From Rhodocyclales bacterium (lineage in GTDB: Bacteria; Pseudomonadota; Gammaproteobacteria; Burkholderiales; Rhodocyclaceae), in NCBI GenBank assembly GCA_003105015.1, contig PQAF01000003.1:199660-263659 (forward strand): DNA of 64,000 nt. The letters run 5' to 3'. Positions 25,286-35,744 of this stretch are shown one piece after another. The translations under genes were made by a program, and so were the position numbers. Within the stretch, counting starts at the first letter, position 1. Each line of letters opens with the position of its first letter. The notes under the pieces were generated by a model, which was given only the letters and a program-made list of their open reading frames with translations, searched no databases and had not been told where the DNA came from.

Positions 25286-25521
25286 TGGATGTTCCCCCTT
25301 GGGATCAAATGCTTGGTATTGGAAGGCATATTAGCACACGACGATGCAATATAACACTTGCCATACTTTTGTTATGCATTATACTGGCAAAAAGTCGCTG
25401 TGGTGACACTGCAGCGACAGAAGGCCGAGCCATTCAAGGCATGCCAAAATAGCTTTTCGCGCTGCCTGGCAATTCTAGCGCTGGCACTATACTGCAAACT
25501 GTCGATACGGGCCAATCCGAA

Positions 25522-25995
25522 ATGGGAAATATCACAGTCGAGGAATTCACCACCCTGATCGCCGGCGTCACCGGCCGCATCGCCGGCCAGACGCTGGACA
25601 GCCAGCTCGATGCCAGGCTGAATGCCGAACTACCGGCCGACGGCGCCGAGTTCAACGCGATCTTCGAAGCATGCAAGGACGCCATCGCCGCCGGCTGGAT
25701 GTGCAACCGCGAGGCGGGCGGCATCAGGTTCGGCCGCGTCATCAAGCCGACCGACGCCATCCACGGCTTCAGCGTCGACGTCGTCGTCATGGACTCGTGC
25801 CGCGGCCCGCACCACCGCCATACCAACGGCGAGATCGACATGATCATGCCGCTCGACGCGGGCGCGAAGTTCGACGGCCGCGGCAAGGGCTGGCTGGTGT
25901 ACCCGGCCGGCCACGCCCACTCACCGACCGTGACCGGCGGCAAGGCCATCGTGCTGTATCTGCTGCCGGGCGGAGCGATCGAATTCACCAAGTAG
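25522..25995 (+). CDS. DUF4863 family protein (4-hydroxylaminobenzoate lyase-like)
   Basis: 157 aa; GWMCNREAGGIRFGRVIKP, VVVMDSCRGPHHRHTNGEIDMIMPL; divergent from boxR. Confidence 0.75.
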   Translation: MGNITVEEFTTLIAGVTGRIAGQTLDSQLDARLNAELPADGAEFNAIFEACKDAIAAGWMCNREAGGIRFGRVIKPTDAIHGFSVDVVVMDSCRGPHHRHTNGEIDMIMPLDAGAKFDGRGKGWLVYPAGHAHSPTVTGGKAIVLYLLPGGAIEFTK

Positions 25996-26041
25996 GTCGG
26001 GCTTCAGCCCGACGACGGCTGTCGGCCTGAAGGCCGACCTA
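25993..26041. repeat. Double-hairpin intergenic repeat (TAGGTCGGGCTTCAGCCCGAC...GTCGGCCTGAAGGCCGACCTA)
   Basis: Two palindromes that also form an outer near-perfect inverted repeat. Confidence 0.85.
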
Positions 26042-26060
26042 AAAAAAGGAGGAGCAGGAC

Positions 26061-27641
<1,581 letters not shown>

Positions 27642-27648
27642 GCCGTTC

Positions 27649-28338
27649 ATGCGCGTCCTGATCGTCGAGGACGACCTCGACATCGCCACCAACCTCTACG
27701 AGTTCCTGGAGGGGCGCGGCAATGTCGTGGACATGGCGCGCGACGGCGTCTCCGGCATGCACCTGGCCGTCTCGCAGGAGTTCGACGCCATCGTGCTCGA
27801 CCTCGGCTTGCCAGGCATGGACGGCCTCTGCCTTTGCCGCAAGCTGCGCCGGGAGGCGCTGCGCGACGTCCCCATCCTGATCCTCACCGCGCGCGACGTG
27901 CTCGACGACAAGCTGGCGGCCTTCGACTGCGGCGCCGACGACTACCTCGTCAAGCCCTTCGCCCTGCGCGAGGTGGAGGCGCGGCTGAAGGCGCTGGTGG
28001 CGCGCCGCCGCGGCCGCGTCGTCAGCCGCAAGCTGGTCCATGGCGGCATCGAGTTCGACCCGGCCAACCTGGCGGTCAGCGTCGACGGCCGTCCGGTGCA
28101 CCTTTCCCGCAAGTGCCTGCGCCTGCTGGAGATGATGATGACGGCGCCGAACCGCGTCTATTCGCGCGCCGAGCTCGAACAGGAGCTGTGGGGCGACGAA
28201 CACCCGCAGAGCGACTCCCTGCGCAGCCACATGCACATGCTGCGCCGCGCGCTCACCGATGCGCGAGGACTCTCGCCCATCGAGACGGTGCACGGCGTCG
28301 GCTACCGTTTCGCCGCGGCCGATGCGCGTCAGGCGTAG
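27649..28338 (+). CDS. OmpR-family response regulator
   Basis: MRVLIVEDDLDIATNLYEFLEGRGNVVDMARDG, KPFALREVEARLKAL, winged-helix C-terminus VHGVGYRFA. Confidence 0.94.
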   Translation: MRVLIVEDDLDIATNLYEFLEGRGNVVDMARDGVSGMHLAVSQEFDAIVLDLGLPGMDGLCLCRKLRREALRDVPILILTARDVLDDKLAAFDCGADDYLVKPFALREVEARLKALVARRRGRVVSRKLVHGGIEFDPANLAVSVDGRPVHLSRKCLRLLEMMMTAPNRVYSRAELEQELWGDEHPQSDSLRSHMHMLRRALTDARGLSPIETVHGVGYRFAAADARQA

Positions 28339-29662
28339 CCTCAGGCTCAAGCTCGCCACGACCTTCGCCCTGGCCGGCATGGTGCTGGTGCTGGCCTTCG
28401 CCTTTGCCCTGCTGCAGCTCAGCCGCCACCAGGAGGCGCAGCTCATCGACCAGATCGTTTCCGACGAGGTGGAGGCGCTGCTGCAGCAATACGAGCGCCA
28501 CGGCGAGGTCGACGGGCCGCCCTACCGCAAGCTGCAGCGCTACGACGTGCGGCCCGACACCCAGGCGCTTTCCCTGCGCAAGTGGTTCCGCGCCAGCTGG
28601 CTGGTGCACGGCTACGTCGCCCGCATGGAAGAGGAGCGGCGCCAGCTGCCGGCGGAGCTGCGCGAGCTGGGGCCCGGCTTCCACGACGTCTGGAGCGGCG
28701 CCGACCGCTATCGCGTCGAGGTCCGCGAGATCGGCAGCACGCGCTTCTACATCGCCTATTCCGTCGCTCTGCACGAGGAGCGGGGTCGCTATTTCACCGT
28801 GGCGCTGGTGATCAGTGCGGTGCTCACCGCGCTGGCCACCGCCCTCATCGGCCTGTGGGCCTCCGGCCGCCTGACGCGGCAGATCGTCGACCTGGCGCAG
28901 CGGGTGGGGCGGCTCGACGGCCAGTCCGACGACACCGCCCTCGAGCGGCACTATCCCGAGCGCGAAGTGGCCGATCTCGCCGCCGCCTTCGACGGCTACC
29001 ACGCGCGCACCGCCCGCCTGCTCGAGCGGGAGCGCGCCTTCACCGCCGACGTCAGCCACGAGCTGCGCACACCGCTCACCGCCATCCAGACCAGCTGCGA
29101 ACTGATGCTGGAGGATGCCGGCCTGTCCGCCAAGTCGCGCGCCCGCCTGGAAAAGATCTCCGCCGCCACGGCGCGCCTGACCGACCTGGTCAACGCCTTC
29201 CTCCTGATGGCGCGCGAGCAGGCCGACGGCATCCAGGGCGAGGTGGACCTGCGCGAATGCATCGAGGAGGCGGCCGACAGCGTGCGCGATCGCGCCGCAT
29301 CGAAGGGACTGACTTTGCTGGTGGACGTGCCGGAGAGCCTTTCCGTGCGCGTGCCGCGCCGGGCGCTGCATGTGGTCCTTTCCAACCTGCTGGCCAATGC
29401 GGTGAGCTATACCGAGCGCGGCACCGTGGCGCTGCGCACGCAGGGCGCCACGGTCGAAATCACCGACACCGGCAGCGGCGTGGCCTCGGACAAGATCCCG
29501 GAACTGTTCCGCCGCTTCCACCGCGGCGACGACGCGCGCGGCGGCGACGGCTTCGGCCTGGGGCTGGCCATCGTCAAGCGCATCTGCGAGCAGGCCGGCT
29601 GGAAGATCGGCATCGAGCGGCGGGCCGAAGGCGGCACGCGGGTGCTGCTCGCCCTGATTTGA
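28322..29662 (+). CDS. Sensor histidine kinase
   Basis: Two TMs, HAMP, FTADVSHELRTPLTAIQTSCELM, FGLGLAIVKRI; overlaps the regulator gene. Confidence 0.94.
   Translation: MRVRRSLRLKLATTFALAGMVLVLAFAFALLQLSRHQEAQLIDQIVSDEVEALLQQYERHGEVDGPPYRKLQRYDVRPDTQALSLRKWFRASWLVHGYVARMEEERRQLPAELRELGPGFHDVWSGADRYRVEVREIGSTRFYIAYSVALHEERGRYFTVALVISAVLTALATALIGLWASGRLTRQIVDLAQRVGRLDGQSDDTALERHYPEREVADLAAAFDGYHARTARLLERERAFTADVSHELRTPLTAIQTSCELMLEDAGLSAKSRARLEKISAATARLTDLVNAFLLMAREQADGIQGEVDLRECIEEAADSVRDRAASKGLTLLVDVPESLSVRVPRRALHVVLSNLLANAVSYTERGTVALRTQGATVEITDTGSGVASDKIPELFRRFHRGDDARGGDGFGLGLAIVKRICEQAGWKIGIERRAEGGTRVLLALI
29294..29317 (+). repeat. GACTGACTTTT motif copy 8 (in histidine kinase)
   Basis: GCCGCATCGAAGGGACTGACTTTG encodes AASKGLTL. 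Confidence 0.88.
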
Positions 29663-29699
29663 CAAAGATTTGACATTCCCCTGACCAGGATTTGACGCC
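29656..29699. promoter_or_regulatory. Four tandem 11-bp repeats GATTTGACAAA|GATTTGACATT|CCCCTGACCAG|GATTTGACGCC; candidate OmpR/PhoB-type operator
   Basis: TGAC at 29660, 29671, 29682 and 29693 (exact 11-bp spacing). Confidence 0.65.
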
Positions 29700-29724
29700 G
29701 CTGGCCTAGACTGTGCCGGTTGCC

Positions 29725-29753
29725 TTGACGCGACAGGTGGGAAGTGTTGTTAT
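29725..29753 (+). promoter_or_regulatory. Candidate sigma-70 promoter TTGACG-N17-TGTTAT upstream of the ABC substrate-binding gene
   Basis: -35/-10-like hexamers with a 17-bp spacer, about 25 bp downstream of the repeat array. Confidence 0.5.
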
Positions 29754-29806
29754 AAACGCCGTTGAAAAAAAACAGACGGACGTACATCAACCAGGAGGAG
29801 AAAAGA

Positions 29807-31015
29807 ATGAGCGAACATGAAAAGCACGGTTTCGATCGTCGGGAATTCCTGAAAGGCACGGCGGCGGTGGCCGGCGCGACCGCGCTGGGCACGCTGGCCC
29901 CCGTCGGCATTGCGCGCGCCCAGGGCGCCAAGCTGAAGGTCGGCCTGATGCTGCCCTACACCGGCACGTTCACCGCGCTCGGCGTGGCCATCACCAACGG
30001 CTTCAAGCTGGCGGTCGAGGAGCGCGGCGGCAAGCTCGGCGGCCGCGAGATCGAATACTTCGTGGTGGACGACGAGTCGAACCCCGGCAAGGCGCCCGAG
30101 AACACCAACAAGCTGGTGCAGCGCGACAAGGTCGACGTCATCATCGGCACGGTGCACTCCGGCGTGGCGATGGGCATGGCCAAGGTGATCCGCGAGTCCG
30201 GCACGCTGTGGATCAACCCGAACGCCGGCGCCGACGAGGTCACCGGCCCGCTGTGTGCCCCCAACATCTTCCGCACCTCCTTCTCCAACTGGCAGACCAC
30301 CCACGCGCTGGGCAAGGTGCTCAAGGCCCGCGGCCACAAGAACGCCGTCTTCATCACTTGGAAATACGCCGCCGGCGAGCAGATGATGCAGGGCTTCAAG
30401 GAGGGCTTCGAGAAAGAGGGCGGCAAGCTCATCAAGGAGCTGTACACCCCCTTCCCGCAGGTCGAGTTCCAGGCCCTGCTCACCGAGATCGCCAGCATCA
30501 AGCCGGACGCCGTGGTGTCCTTCTTCGCCGGCGGCGGCGCCGCCAAGTTCCTCAAGGACTACGCCGCGGCGGGCCTCAAGGGCAAGATCCCGCTCTACGG
30601 CTCGGGCTTCCTCACCGACGGCGTGCTGGAAGCCGTCGGCGATGCCGCCGAAGGCGTCGAGACCACGCTGCACTACGCCGACGGGCTGAACACCAAGAAG
30701 GACAACGCCTTCCGCCTGGCCTATGCCAAGACCTACAAGCTGCAGCCCGACGTGTATGCCGTGCAGGGCTACGACGCCGGCCAGTTGCTCGCCGCCGGCC
30801 TCGATGCGGTGAAGGGCGACGTCTCCAACAAGGCGGCGATGATCAAGGCCATGGAGTCCGCCAAGATCGACAGCCCGCGCGGCGTCTGGACGCTCTCCAA
30901 GGCGCACAACCCGGTGCAGGACATGTACCTGCGCAAGGTGGTCGGCAAGCAGAACCTGGTGCAGGGCGTGGCCTGGAAGGCGCTGGCCGACCCGGCGCGC
31001 GGCTGCAAGGCGTAA
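29807..31015 (+). CDS. Branched-chain-type ABC transporter substrate-binding protein (likely aromatic acid), Tat signal
   Basis: FDRREFLKGTAAVAGATALGTLAPVGIARAQG; periplasmic binding protein type I fold. Confidence 0.9.
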   Translation: MSEHEKHGFDRREFLKGTAAVAGATALGTLAPVGIARAQGAKLKVGLMLPYTGTFTALGVAITNGFKLAVEERGGKLGGREIEYFVVDDESNPGKAPENTNKLVQRDKVDVIIGTVHSGVAMGMAKVIRESGTLWINPNAGADEVTGPLCAPNIFRTSFSNWQTTHALGKVLKARGHKNAVFITWKYAAGEQMMQGFKEGFEKEGGKLIKELYTPFPQVEFQALLTEIASIKPDAVVSFFAGGGAAKFLKDYAAAGLKGKIPLYGSGFLTDGVLEAVGDAAEGVETTLHYADGLNTKKDNAFRLAYAKTYKLQPDVYAVQGYDAGQLLAAGLDAVKGDVSNKAAMIKAMESAKIDSPRGVWTLSKAHNPVQDMYLRKVVGKQNLVQGVAWKALADPARGCKA

Positions 31016-31025
31016 GGGAAAACTC

Positions 31026-31122
31026 TCCCCCCCCTTTGCAAAAGGGGGGCCGGGGGGGATTTAGCCGGCAGCCAAGTTCGACCGCTGCAAAATCCCCCCT
31101 CACCCCCCTTTGCAAAGGGGGG
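31026..31122. repeat. Large palindromic element (CCCCCCTTTGCAAAAGGGGGG...CCCCCCTTTGCAAAGGGGGG) within the ABC operon
   Basis: Two copies of the CCCCCCTTTGCAAAGGGGGG palindrome in inverted arrangement, with GGGGGGGATTT/AAATCCCCCC inner arms. Confidence 0.9.
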
Positions 31123-31150
31123 AAGCGGCTCGGCTATCATTCTCGGTCAA

Positions 31151-32017
31151 ATGGATTTCGCCTTTTTCCTCATCCAGCTGCTCAACGGCCTGCAATACGG
31201 CCTGCTGCTGTTTCTCGTCGCCTCCGGGCTGACGCTGATCTTCGGCATCATGGGCATCATCAACCTGGCCCACGGCAGCTTCTACATGCTCGGCGCCTAC
31301 CTGGCCTGGTGGCTCGCCAGCCTGACCGGCAGCCTCCTCGCGGCCGTTCTCGTCGCGGTGCCGCTCACCGTCCTCTTCGGCATGGCGCTGGAATGGCTGC
31401 TGATCCGCCGCCTCTATGAGCGCGACCACCTGTTCCAGGTGCTGCTCACCTACGGCCTGATCCTGGTCTTCGAGGAGATGCGCAGCATCCTCTGGGGCGA
31501 CGATGTGCACGGCGTGCCGGTGCCGGCGCTGCTGAACGCCTCGATCCCGCTGACGGAGAACCTGTCCTATCCGGTGTACCGGCTGTTCATCTCCGCCGTC
31601 TGCCTGCTGCTGGCCCTCGGCCTCTACCTGCTGATCGCGCGCACGCGGCTCGGCATGATGATCCGCGCCGGCGCCAGCAACCGCGACATGGTCCAGTCCC
31701 TCGGCATCAACATCAAGTTCCTCTACACCCTGGTCTTCGCCATCGGCGTGGCGCTGGCGGCCTTCGCCGGCATGATCAACGCGCCGCTCTCCTCGGTGTT
31801 CCCCAACATGGGCGGGCAGGTGCTGATCATCTGCTTCGTGGTGGTGGTGATCGGCGGCATCGGCTCGGTGAAGGGCGCCATGGTCGCCTCGCTCATGATC
31901 GGCCTCGCCGACACCTTCGGCCAGGTGCTGCTGCCGGAAGTGGCCGGCATGATCGTCTACCTGCTGATGGCCGTGGTGCTGGTGTGGCGGCCGGCCGGCC
32001 TGTTCGGGAGGGCCTGA
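31151..32017 (+). CDS. Branched-chain-type ABC transporter permease (LivH family)
   Basis: LNGLQYGLLLFLVASGLTLIFGIMGIINLAHGSFYMLGAYLAW. Confidence 0.94.
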   Translation: MDFAFFLIQLLNGLQYGLLLFLVASGLTLIFGIMGIINLAHGSFYMLGAYLAWWLASLTGSLLAAVLVAVPLTVLFGMALEWLLIRRLYERDHLFQVLLTYGLILVFEEMRSILWGDDVHGVPVPALLNASIPLTENLSYPVYRLFISAVCLLLALGLYLLIARTRLGMMIRAGASNRDMVQSLGINIKFLYTLVFAIGVALAAFAGMINAPLSSVFPNMGGQVLIICFVVVVIGGIGSVKGAMVASLMIGLADTFGQVLLPEVAGMIVYLLMAVVLVWRPAGLFGRA

Positions 32018-32018
32018 G

Positions 32019-33035
32019 GTGGCTGATTCGCGCCGGTCGCTCACCGTCTTCCTCGCCGCGGCGCTGCTGCTGGCGCTGTTCCCGCTCTTCGGCGGCACCT
32101 TCTACATCCAGCTCATCGCCAAGGTGATGATCCTGGCCATCTTCGCCATGAGCCTGGATCTCCTGATCGGCTATACCGGGCTGGTGAGTTTCGGCCATGC
32201 CGCCTATTTCGGGCTGGCCGGCTACGCGCTGGCCCTGCTGGGGCCGAAATACGAGGCGGCCAGCCTGTGGTGGTCGCTGCCGGCGGCGATGGGGGTGTGC
32301 GCGCTGTTCGCGCTCCTCACCGGCCTGCTGGTGCTGCGCACCAAGGGCATCTTCTTCATCATGGTGACGCTGGCCTTCGCCCAGATGCTGTTCTTCGTCT
32401 TCCACGACACCAAGCTCGGCGGCGGTTCCGACGGCATCTACATCTACAACAAGCCGGAACTGAAGATCGGCGACTTCGCACTGGCCAACCTCGACAAGAC
32501 CGAGCATTTCTACTGGCTCGTGCTGATCCTGATGCTGGCCGTCTACCTGCTGCTGCGCCGCGTGCTCGGCTCGACCTTCGGCCGCGCCCTGGTCGGCATC
32601 AAGGTCAACGAGCACCGCATGCAGGCGCTCGGCTTCCCCGTCTTCCGCTACAAGCTGGCGAGCTACGTGCTGGCCGGCGCGCTGGGCGGGCTCTCCGGCT
32701 ACCTCGCGGCGGTGCAGTTCGGCTTCGTCAACCCGGAGATCCTGTCCTGGCACAAGTCCGGCGCCGTGATGATGATGGTCATCCTAGGCGGCATGGGTAC
32801 GCTCTACGGCCCGGTGCTCGGCGCCTTCGCCTTCGTGCTGCTGCAGGAAGCCTTCTCCAACCAGGCCTGGTTCGGTCCCTGGGCCAAGCACTGGCAGCTG
32901 GCCATGGGCATCTTCGTCATCCTGGTGGCGATGTACCTGCCGCAGGGTCTGGCCGGCCTGATGCAGCGCTTCGGGCGCAAGCCGGAAGCCGAAGCCGTGG
33001 AAGCGGCCGAGGACGCGCCGGAGAACAAGCCGTGA
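32019..33035 (+). CDS. Branched-chain-type ABC transporter permease (LivM family), GTG start
   Basis: MSLDLLIGYTGLVSFGHAAYFGLAGYALALLG. Confidence 0.93.
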   Translation: MADSRRSLTVFLAAALLLALFPLFGGTFYIQLIAKVMILAIFAMSLDLLIGYTGLVSFGHAAYFGLAGYALALLGPKYEAASLWWSLPAAMGVCALFALLTGLLVLRTKGIFFIMVTLAFAQMLFFVFHDTKLGGGSDGIYIYNKPELKIGDFALANLDKTEHFYWLVLILMLAVYLLLRRVLGSTFGRALVGIKVNEHRMQALGFPVFRYKLASYVLAGALGGLSGYLAAVQFGFVNPEILSWHKSGAVMMMVILGGMGTLYGPVLGAFAFVLLQEAFSNQAWFGPWAKHWQLAMGIFVILVAMYLPQGLAGLMQRFGRKPEAEAVEAAEDAPENKP

Positions 33036-33793
33036 GCGGCCCGATCCTGCGCACCACCGAACTGACCAAGCGCTTCGGCGGCCTCACCGCCGTCGACAAG
33101 GTGTCGCTGGAACTGCATGTCGGCGAAGTGCATGCCGTCATCGGGCCCAACGGCGCCGGCAAATCGACCCTGACCAACCTGCTCTCCGGCGACCTGCCGC
33201 CGACCTCCGGCAGCGTGCAGTTCGAGGGCCGCGACATCGCCGGGCTGAAGTCCGACACCATTTCCCGCCTCGGCGTCGGCCGCAGCTACCAGAAGACCAA
33301 CATCTTCCTGCCCTTCACGGTGTTTGAAAATTGTCGTTTGGCCGCGCAGTCGCGCACGCCGCGCGCCTGGCGCGTCTGGCAGGGCACCGGCGCCTTCGGC
33401 GACATCAACCGCCTGGCCGAGGAGGCCATGGAGGCGGCCGGGCTGGCGCACCGGCGCGACCGCGTCGCCGCCACGCTCTCGCACGGCGAGCAGCGCCAGC
33501 TGGAGATCGCCATGTGCCTGGCGACGCGGCCGCGCCTGCTCCTGCTCGACGAGCCGCTCGCCGGCATGGGCCCGCACGAATCCCACCGCATGGTCGAACT
33601 GATCAAGAAACTGAGCGAAGGCCACGCCATTATGCTCATCGAGCACGACATGGATGCCGTCTTCGCCGTGGCGCACAAGCTGACCGTGATGGTCAACGGC
33701 GAAGTGATCGAATCCGGCGTGCCCGAGGCCGTGCGCAACAGCCCGGCCGTGCAGCTCGCCTACCTCGGCGGGGAGGACAACCTCCATGGCTGA
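33032..33793 (+). CDS. ABC transporter ATP-binding protein (LivG family), GTG start
   Basis: GPNGAGKSTLTNLLSGDL, LSHGEQRQLEIAMCLA; GTGA overlap with livM. Confidence 0.93.
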   Translation: MSGPILRTTELTKRFGGLTAVDKVSLELHVGEVHAVIGPNGAGKSTLTNLLSGDLPPTSGSVQFEGRDIAGLKSDTISRLGVGRSYQKTNIFLPFTVFENCRLAAQSRTPRAWRVWQGTGAFGDINRLAEEAMEAAGLAHRRDRVAATLSHGEQRQLEIAMCLATRPRLLLLDEPLAGMGPHESHRMVELIKKLSEGHAIMLIEHDMDAVFAVAHKLTVMVNGEVIESGVPEAVRNSPAVQLAYLGGEDNLHG

Positions 33794-34499
33794 ACTGCTC
33801 CTCGAAGCCCACGGCCTGCACAGCTTCTACGGCGTCAGCCACATCCTGCACGGCGTCGACTTCACGGTCGCGCGCGGCGAATGCATCGGCCTGATGGGCC
33901 GCAACGGCATGGGCAAGACCACGCTGATCAAGTCGATGCTCGGCCTGGTGCGGCCGAAGCAGGGCGCCGTCCGCGTGCGCGGCAAGGAGATGACCCACGC
34001 CGCGCCGCACGCCATCGCCCGCGCCGGCATCGCCTACGTGCCGGAAGGGCGCGGCATCTTCCCCAACCTCACGGTACGCGAGAACCTCGTCATGGCGGCG
34101 CGCCCCGGCGTCGACGGCCGCAAGGAATGGGACTTCGACCGCGTCATGGCGACCTTCCCGCGGCTGGGCGAGCGCATCAACAACGGCGGCGCCCAGCTTT
34201 CCGGCGGCGAGCAGCAGATGCTCACCATCGGCCGCGCCCTGATGACCAACCCCGACCTGCTCATCCTCGACGAAGCGACCGAGGGCCTCGCCCCGCTCAT
34301 CGCGAAGGAGATCTGGAACATCATCCGCACCATCCGCGCCTCCGGCATCGCCACGGTGATCGTCGACAAGAACTACGGTGCCGTGATGGCGCTCGCCGAC
34401 CGCAGCGTGGTGATCGTCAAGGGCCGCGTCGTCTTCGCCGGCACCTCGAACGAGCTGTCCGACAACGAAGAACTGATGCACCGCTTCCTCGGCGTTTGA
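33786..34499 (+). CDS. ABC transporter ATP-binding protein (LivF family)
   Basis: GRNGMGKTTLIKSMLGLV, LSGGEQQMLTIGRALMTNPDLLILDEATEGL. Confidence 0.94.
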   Translation: MAELLLEAHGLHSFYGVSHILHGVDFTVARGECIGLMGRNGMGKTTLIKSMLGLVRPKQGAVRVRGKEMTHAAPHAIARAGIAYVPEGRGIFPNLTVRENLVMAARPGVDGRKEWDFDRVMATFPRLGERINNGGAQLSGGEQQMLTIGRALMTNPDLLILDEATEGLAPLIAKEIWNIIRTIRASGIATVIVDKNYGAVMALADRSVVIVKGRVVFAGTSNELSDNEELMHRFLGV

Positions 34500-34502
34500 A
34501 CG

Positions 34503-35273
34503 ATGCAGGAAGGCTTCGTCTCGGCCGCCGGCCACAAGCTCGAATACCGCCTCATCCCCGCCCACCAGGTCAACCGTCCGACCCTGGTCTTCCTGCACGA
34601 GGGCCTCGGCTCGCTGGCGATGTGGCGCGACTTCCCGGCGAAAGTGGCCGCCGCCACCGGCTGCCGCACGCTGGTGTACTCGCGCTACGGCTACGGCCAG
34701 TCCGATCTGCTCGCCGAATCCTTCGGCGTGCGCTACATGCACGACGAGGCGCTCATTGCGCTGCCCGAGTTGCTCGACAAGCTCGGCATCGACAAGCCGG
34801 TGCTGGTCGGCCATTCCGACGGCGGCTCCATCGCGCTGATCCACGCCGGCGGGGCGGGCCGCGCAGTCGCCGGCCTCATCCTCATGGCGCCGCACGTCTT
34901 CGTCGAGGACATTTCCATCGCCAGCATCGCCCAGGCCAAGGTCGCCTTCGAGACCACCGACCTCGCGCAGAAGCTCGGCAAGTACCACCGCGATCCGGTG
35001 AAAACCTTCTGGGGCTGGAACGACATCTGGCTGCATCCCGATTTCCGCGCTTGGAACATCGAGGAGGTCCTGCCGAAGGTAACCTGCCCGGTGCTCGCAC
35101 TTCAGGGCGAGGACGACGAGTACGGCACCCCGGCGCAGGTCGAAGCCATCCGCAGGCAGGCGGCAGGCGAGGTCGAAGTCCTCATGCTCGCCGACTGCCG
35201 CCACTCCCCGCACAAGGACCAGCCCCAGGCCACGCTCGACGCGATGGCGGGGTTCATCGAGCGGATCAGTTAG
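34503..35273 (+). CDS. Alpha/beta hydrolase
   Basis: LVFLHEGLGSLAMWRDFPAKVAAATG; VLVGHSDGGSIALIHA. Confidence 0.9.
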   Translation: MQEGFVSAAGHKLEYRLIPAHQVNRPTLVFLHEGLGSLAMWRDFPAKVAAATGCRTLVYSRYGYGQSDLLAESFGVRYMHDEALIALPELLDKLGIDKPVLVGHSDGGSIALIHAGGAGRAVAGLILMAPHVFVEDISIASIAQAKVAFETTDLAQKLGKYHRDPVKTFWGWNDIWLHPDFRAWNIEEVLPKVTCPVLALQGEDDEYGTPAQVEAIRRQAAGEVEVLMLADCRHSPHKDQPQATLDAMAGFIERIS

Positions 35274-35295
35274 AAGTCAGTCGCTGCGGGACGGC
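35272..35295 (-). repeat. GACTGACTTTT motif copy 9 (overlaps hydrolase stop codon)
   Basis: + strand AGAAGTCAGTCGCTGCGGGACGGC. Confidence 0.85.
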
Positions 35296-35507
35296 TACAG
35301 GTCTTCCGGGGTAATGCCGGTGTGCTTGGCGATGCGGGCGAGCATTCTCGGCCCGATTTCTTCGCTGTCATGAAAGGCGAAGACGAAGTCCGTCCAGCCG
35401 TCGCGGCTAAGGGTGCGGTGCGAACCGGACTGGCGCTTGAGTTTCCACCCGATGCCAAACAAGGCGGCAAGCAGACGCTTGGCCTTGACGGCGGGCCATT
35501 GACTCAT
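35295..35507 (-). CDS. hicA: HicA-family toxin (type II TA)
   Basis: MSQWPAVKAKRLLAALFGIGWKLKRQSGSHRTLSRDGWTDFVFAFHDSEEIGPRMLARIAKHTGITPEDL fits the HicA dsRBD-like fold with the GSH motif. Confidence 0.85.
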   Translation of the reverse strand: MSQWPAVKAKRLLAALFGIGWKLKRQSGSHRTLSRDGWTDFVFAFHDSEEIGPRMLARIAKHTGITPEDL

Positions 35508-35713
35508 GCGGCAAGGGGAATGGAAATGCTGATTTCAACAGGGCGCGACTCGCCATGCTCAAGGCGCTCGGCCATGGCGCGAAGGGCAAGCACTTCCGCC
35601 TTCGCCATGGCTTCCTCCGCCGTGCTGCCGTAGCTCAATACGCCGGGCAGCTGCGGAACCTCGGCGATCCAGCGGCCATCGGTTTCCTCTTCGCACTCGA
35701 TGGTGAAATTCAT
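35504..35713 (-). CDS. hicB: HicB-family antitoxin (short form)
   Basis: MNFTIECEEETDGRWIAEVPQLPGVLSYGSTAEEAMAKAEVLALRAMAERLE; 4-bp overlap with hicA. Confidence 0.85.
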   Translation of the reverse strand: MNFTIECEEETDGRWIAEVPQLPGVLSYGSTAEEAMAKAEVLALRAMAERLEHGESRPVEISISIPLAA

Positions 35714-35744
35714 GATCGATCTCCGGTAGAGGGTTGTGAGGATT

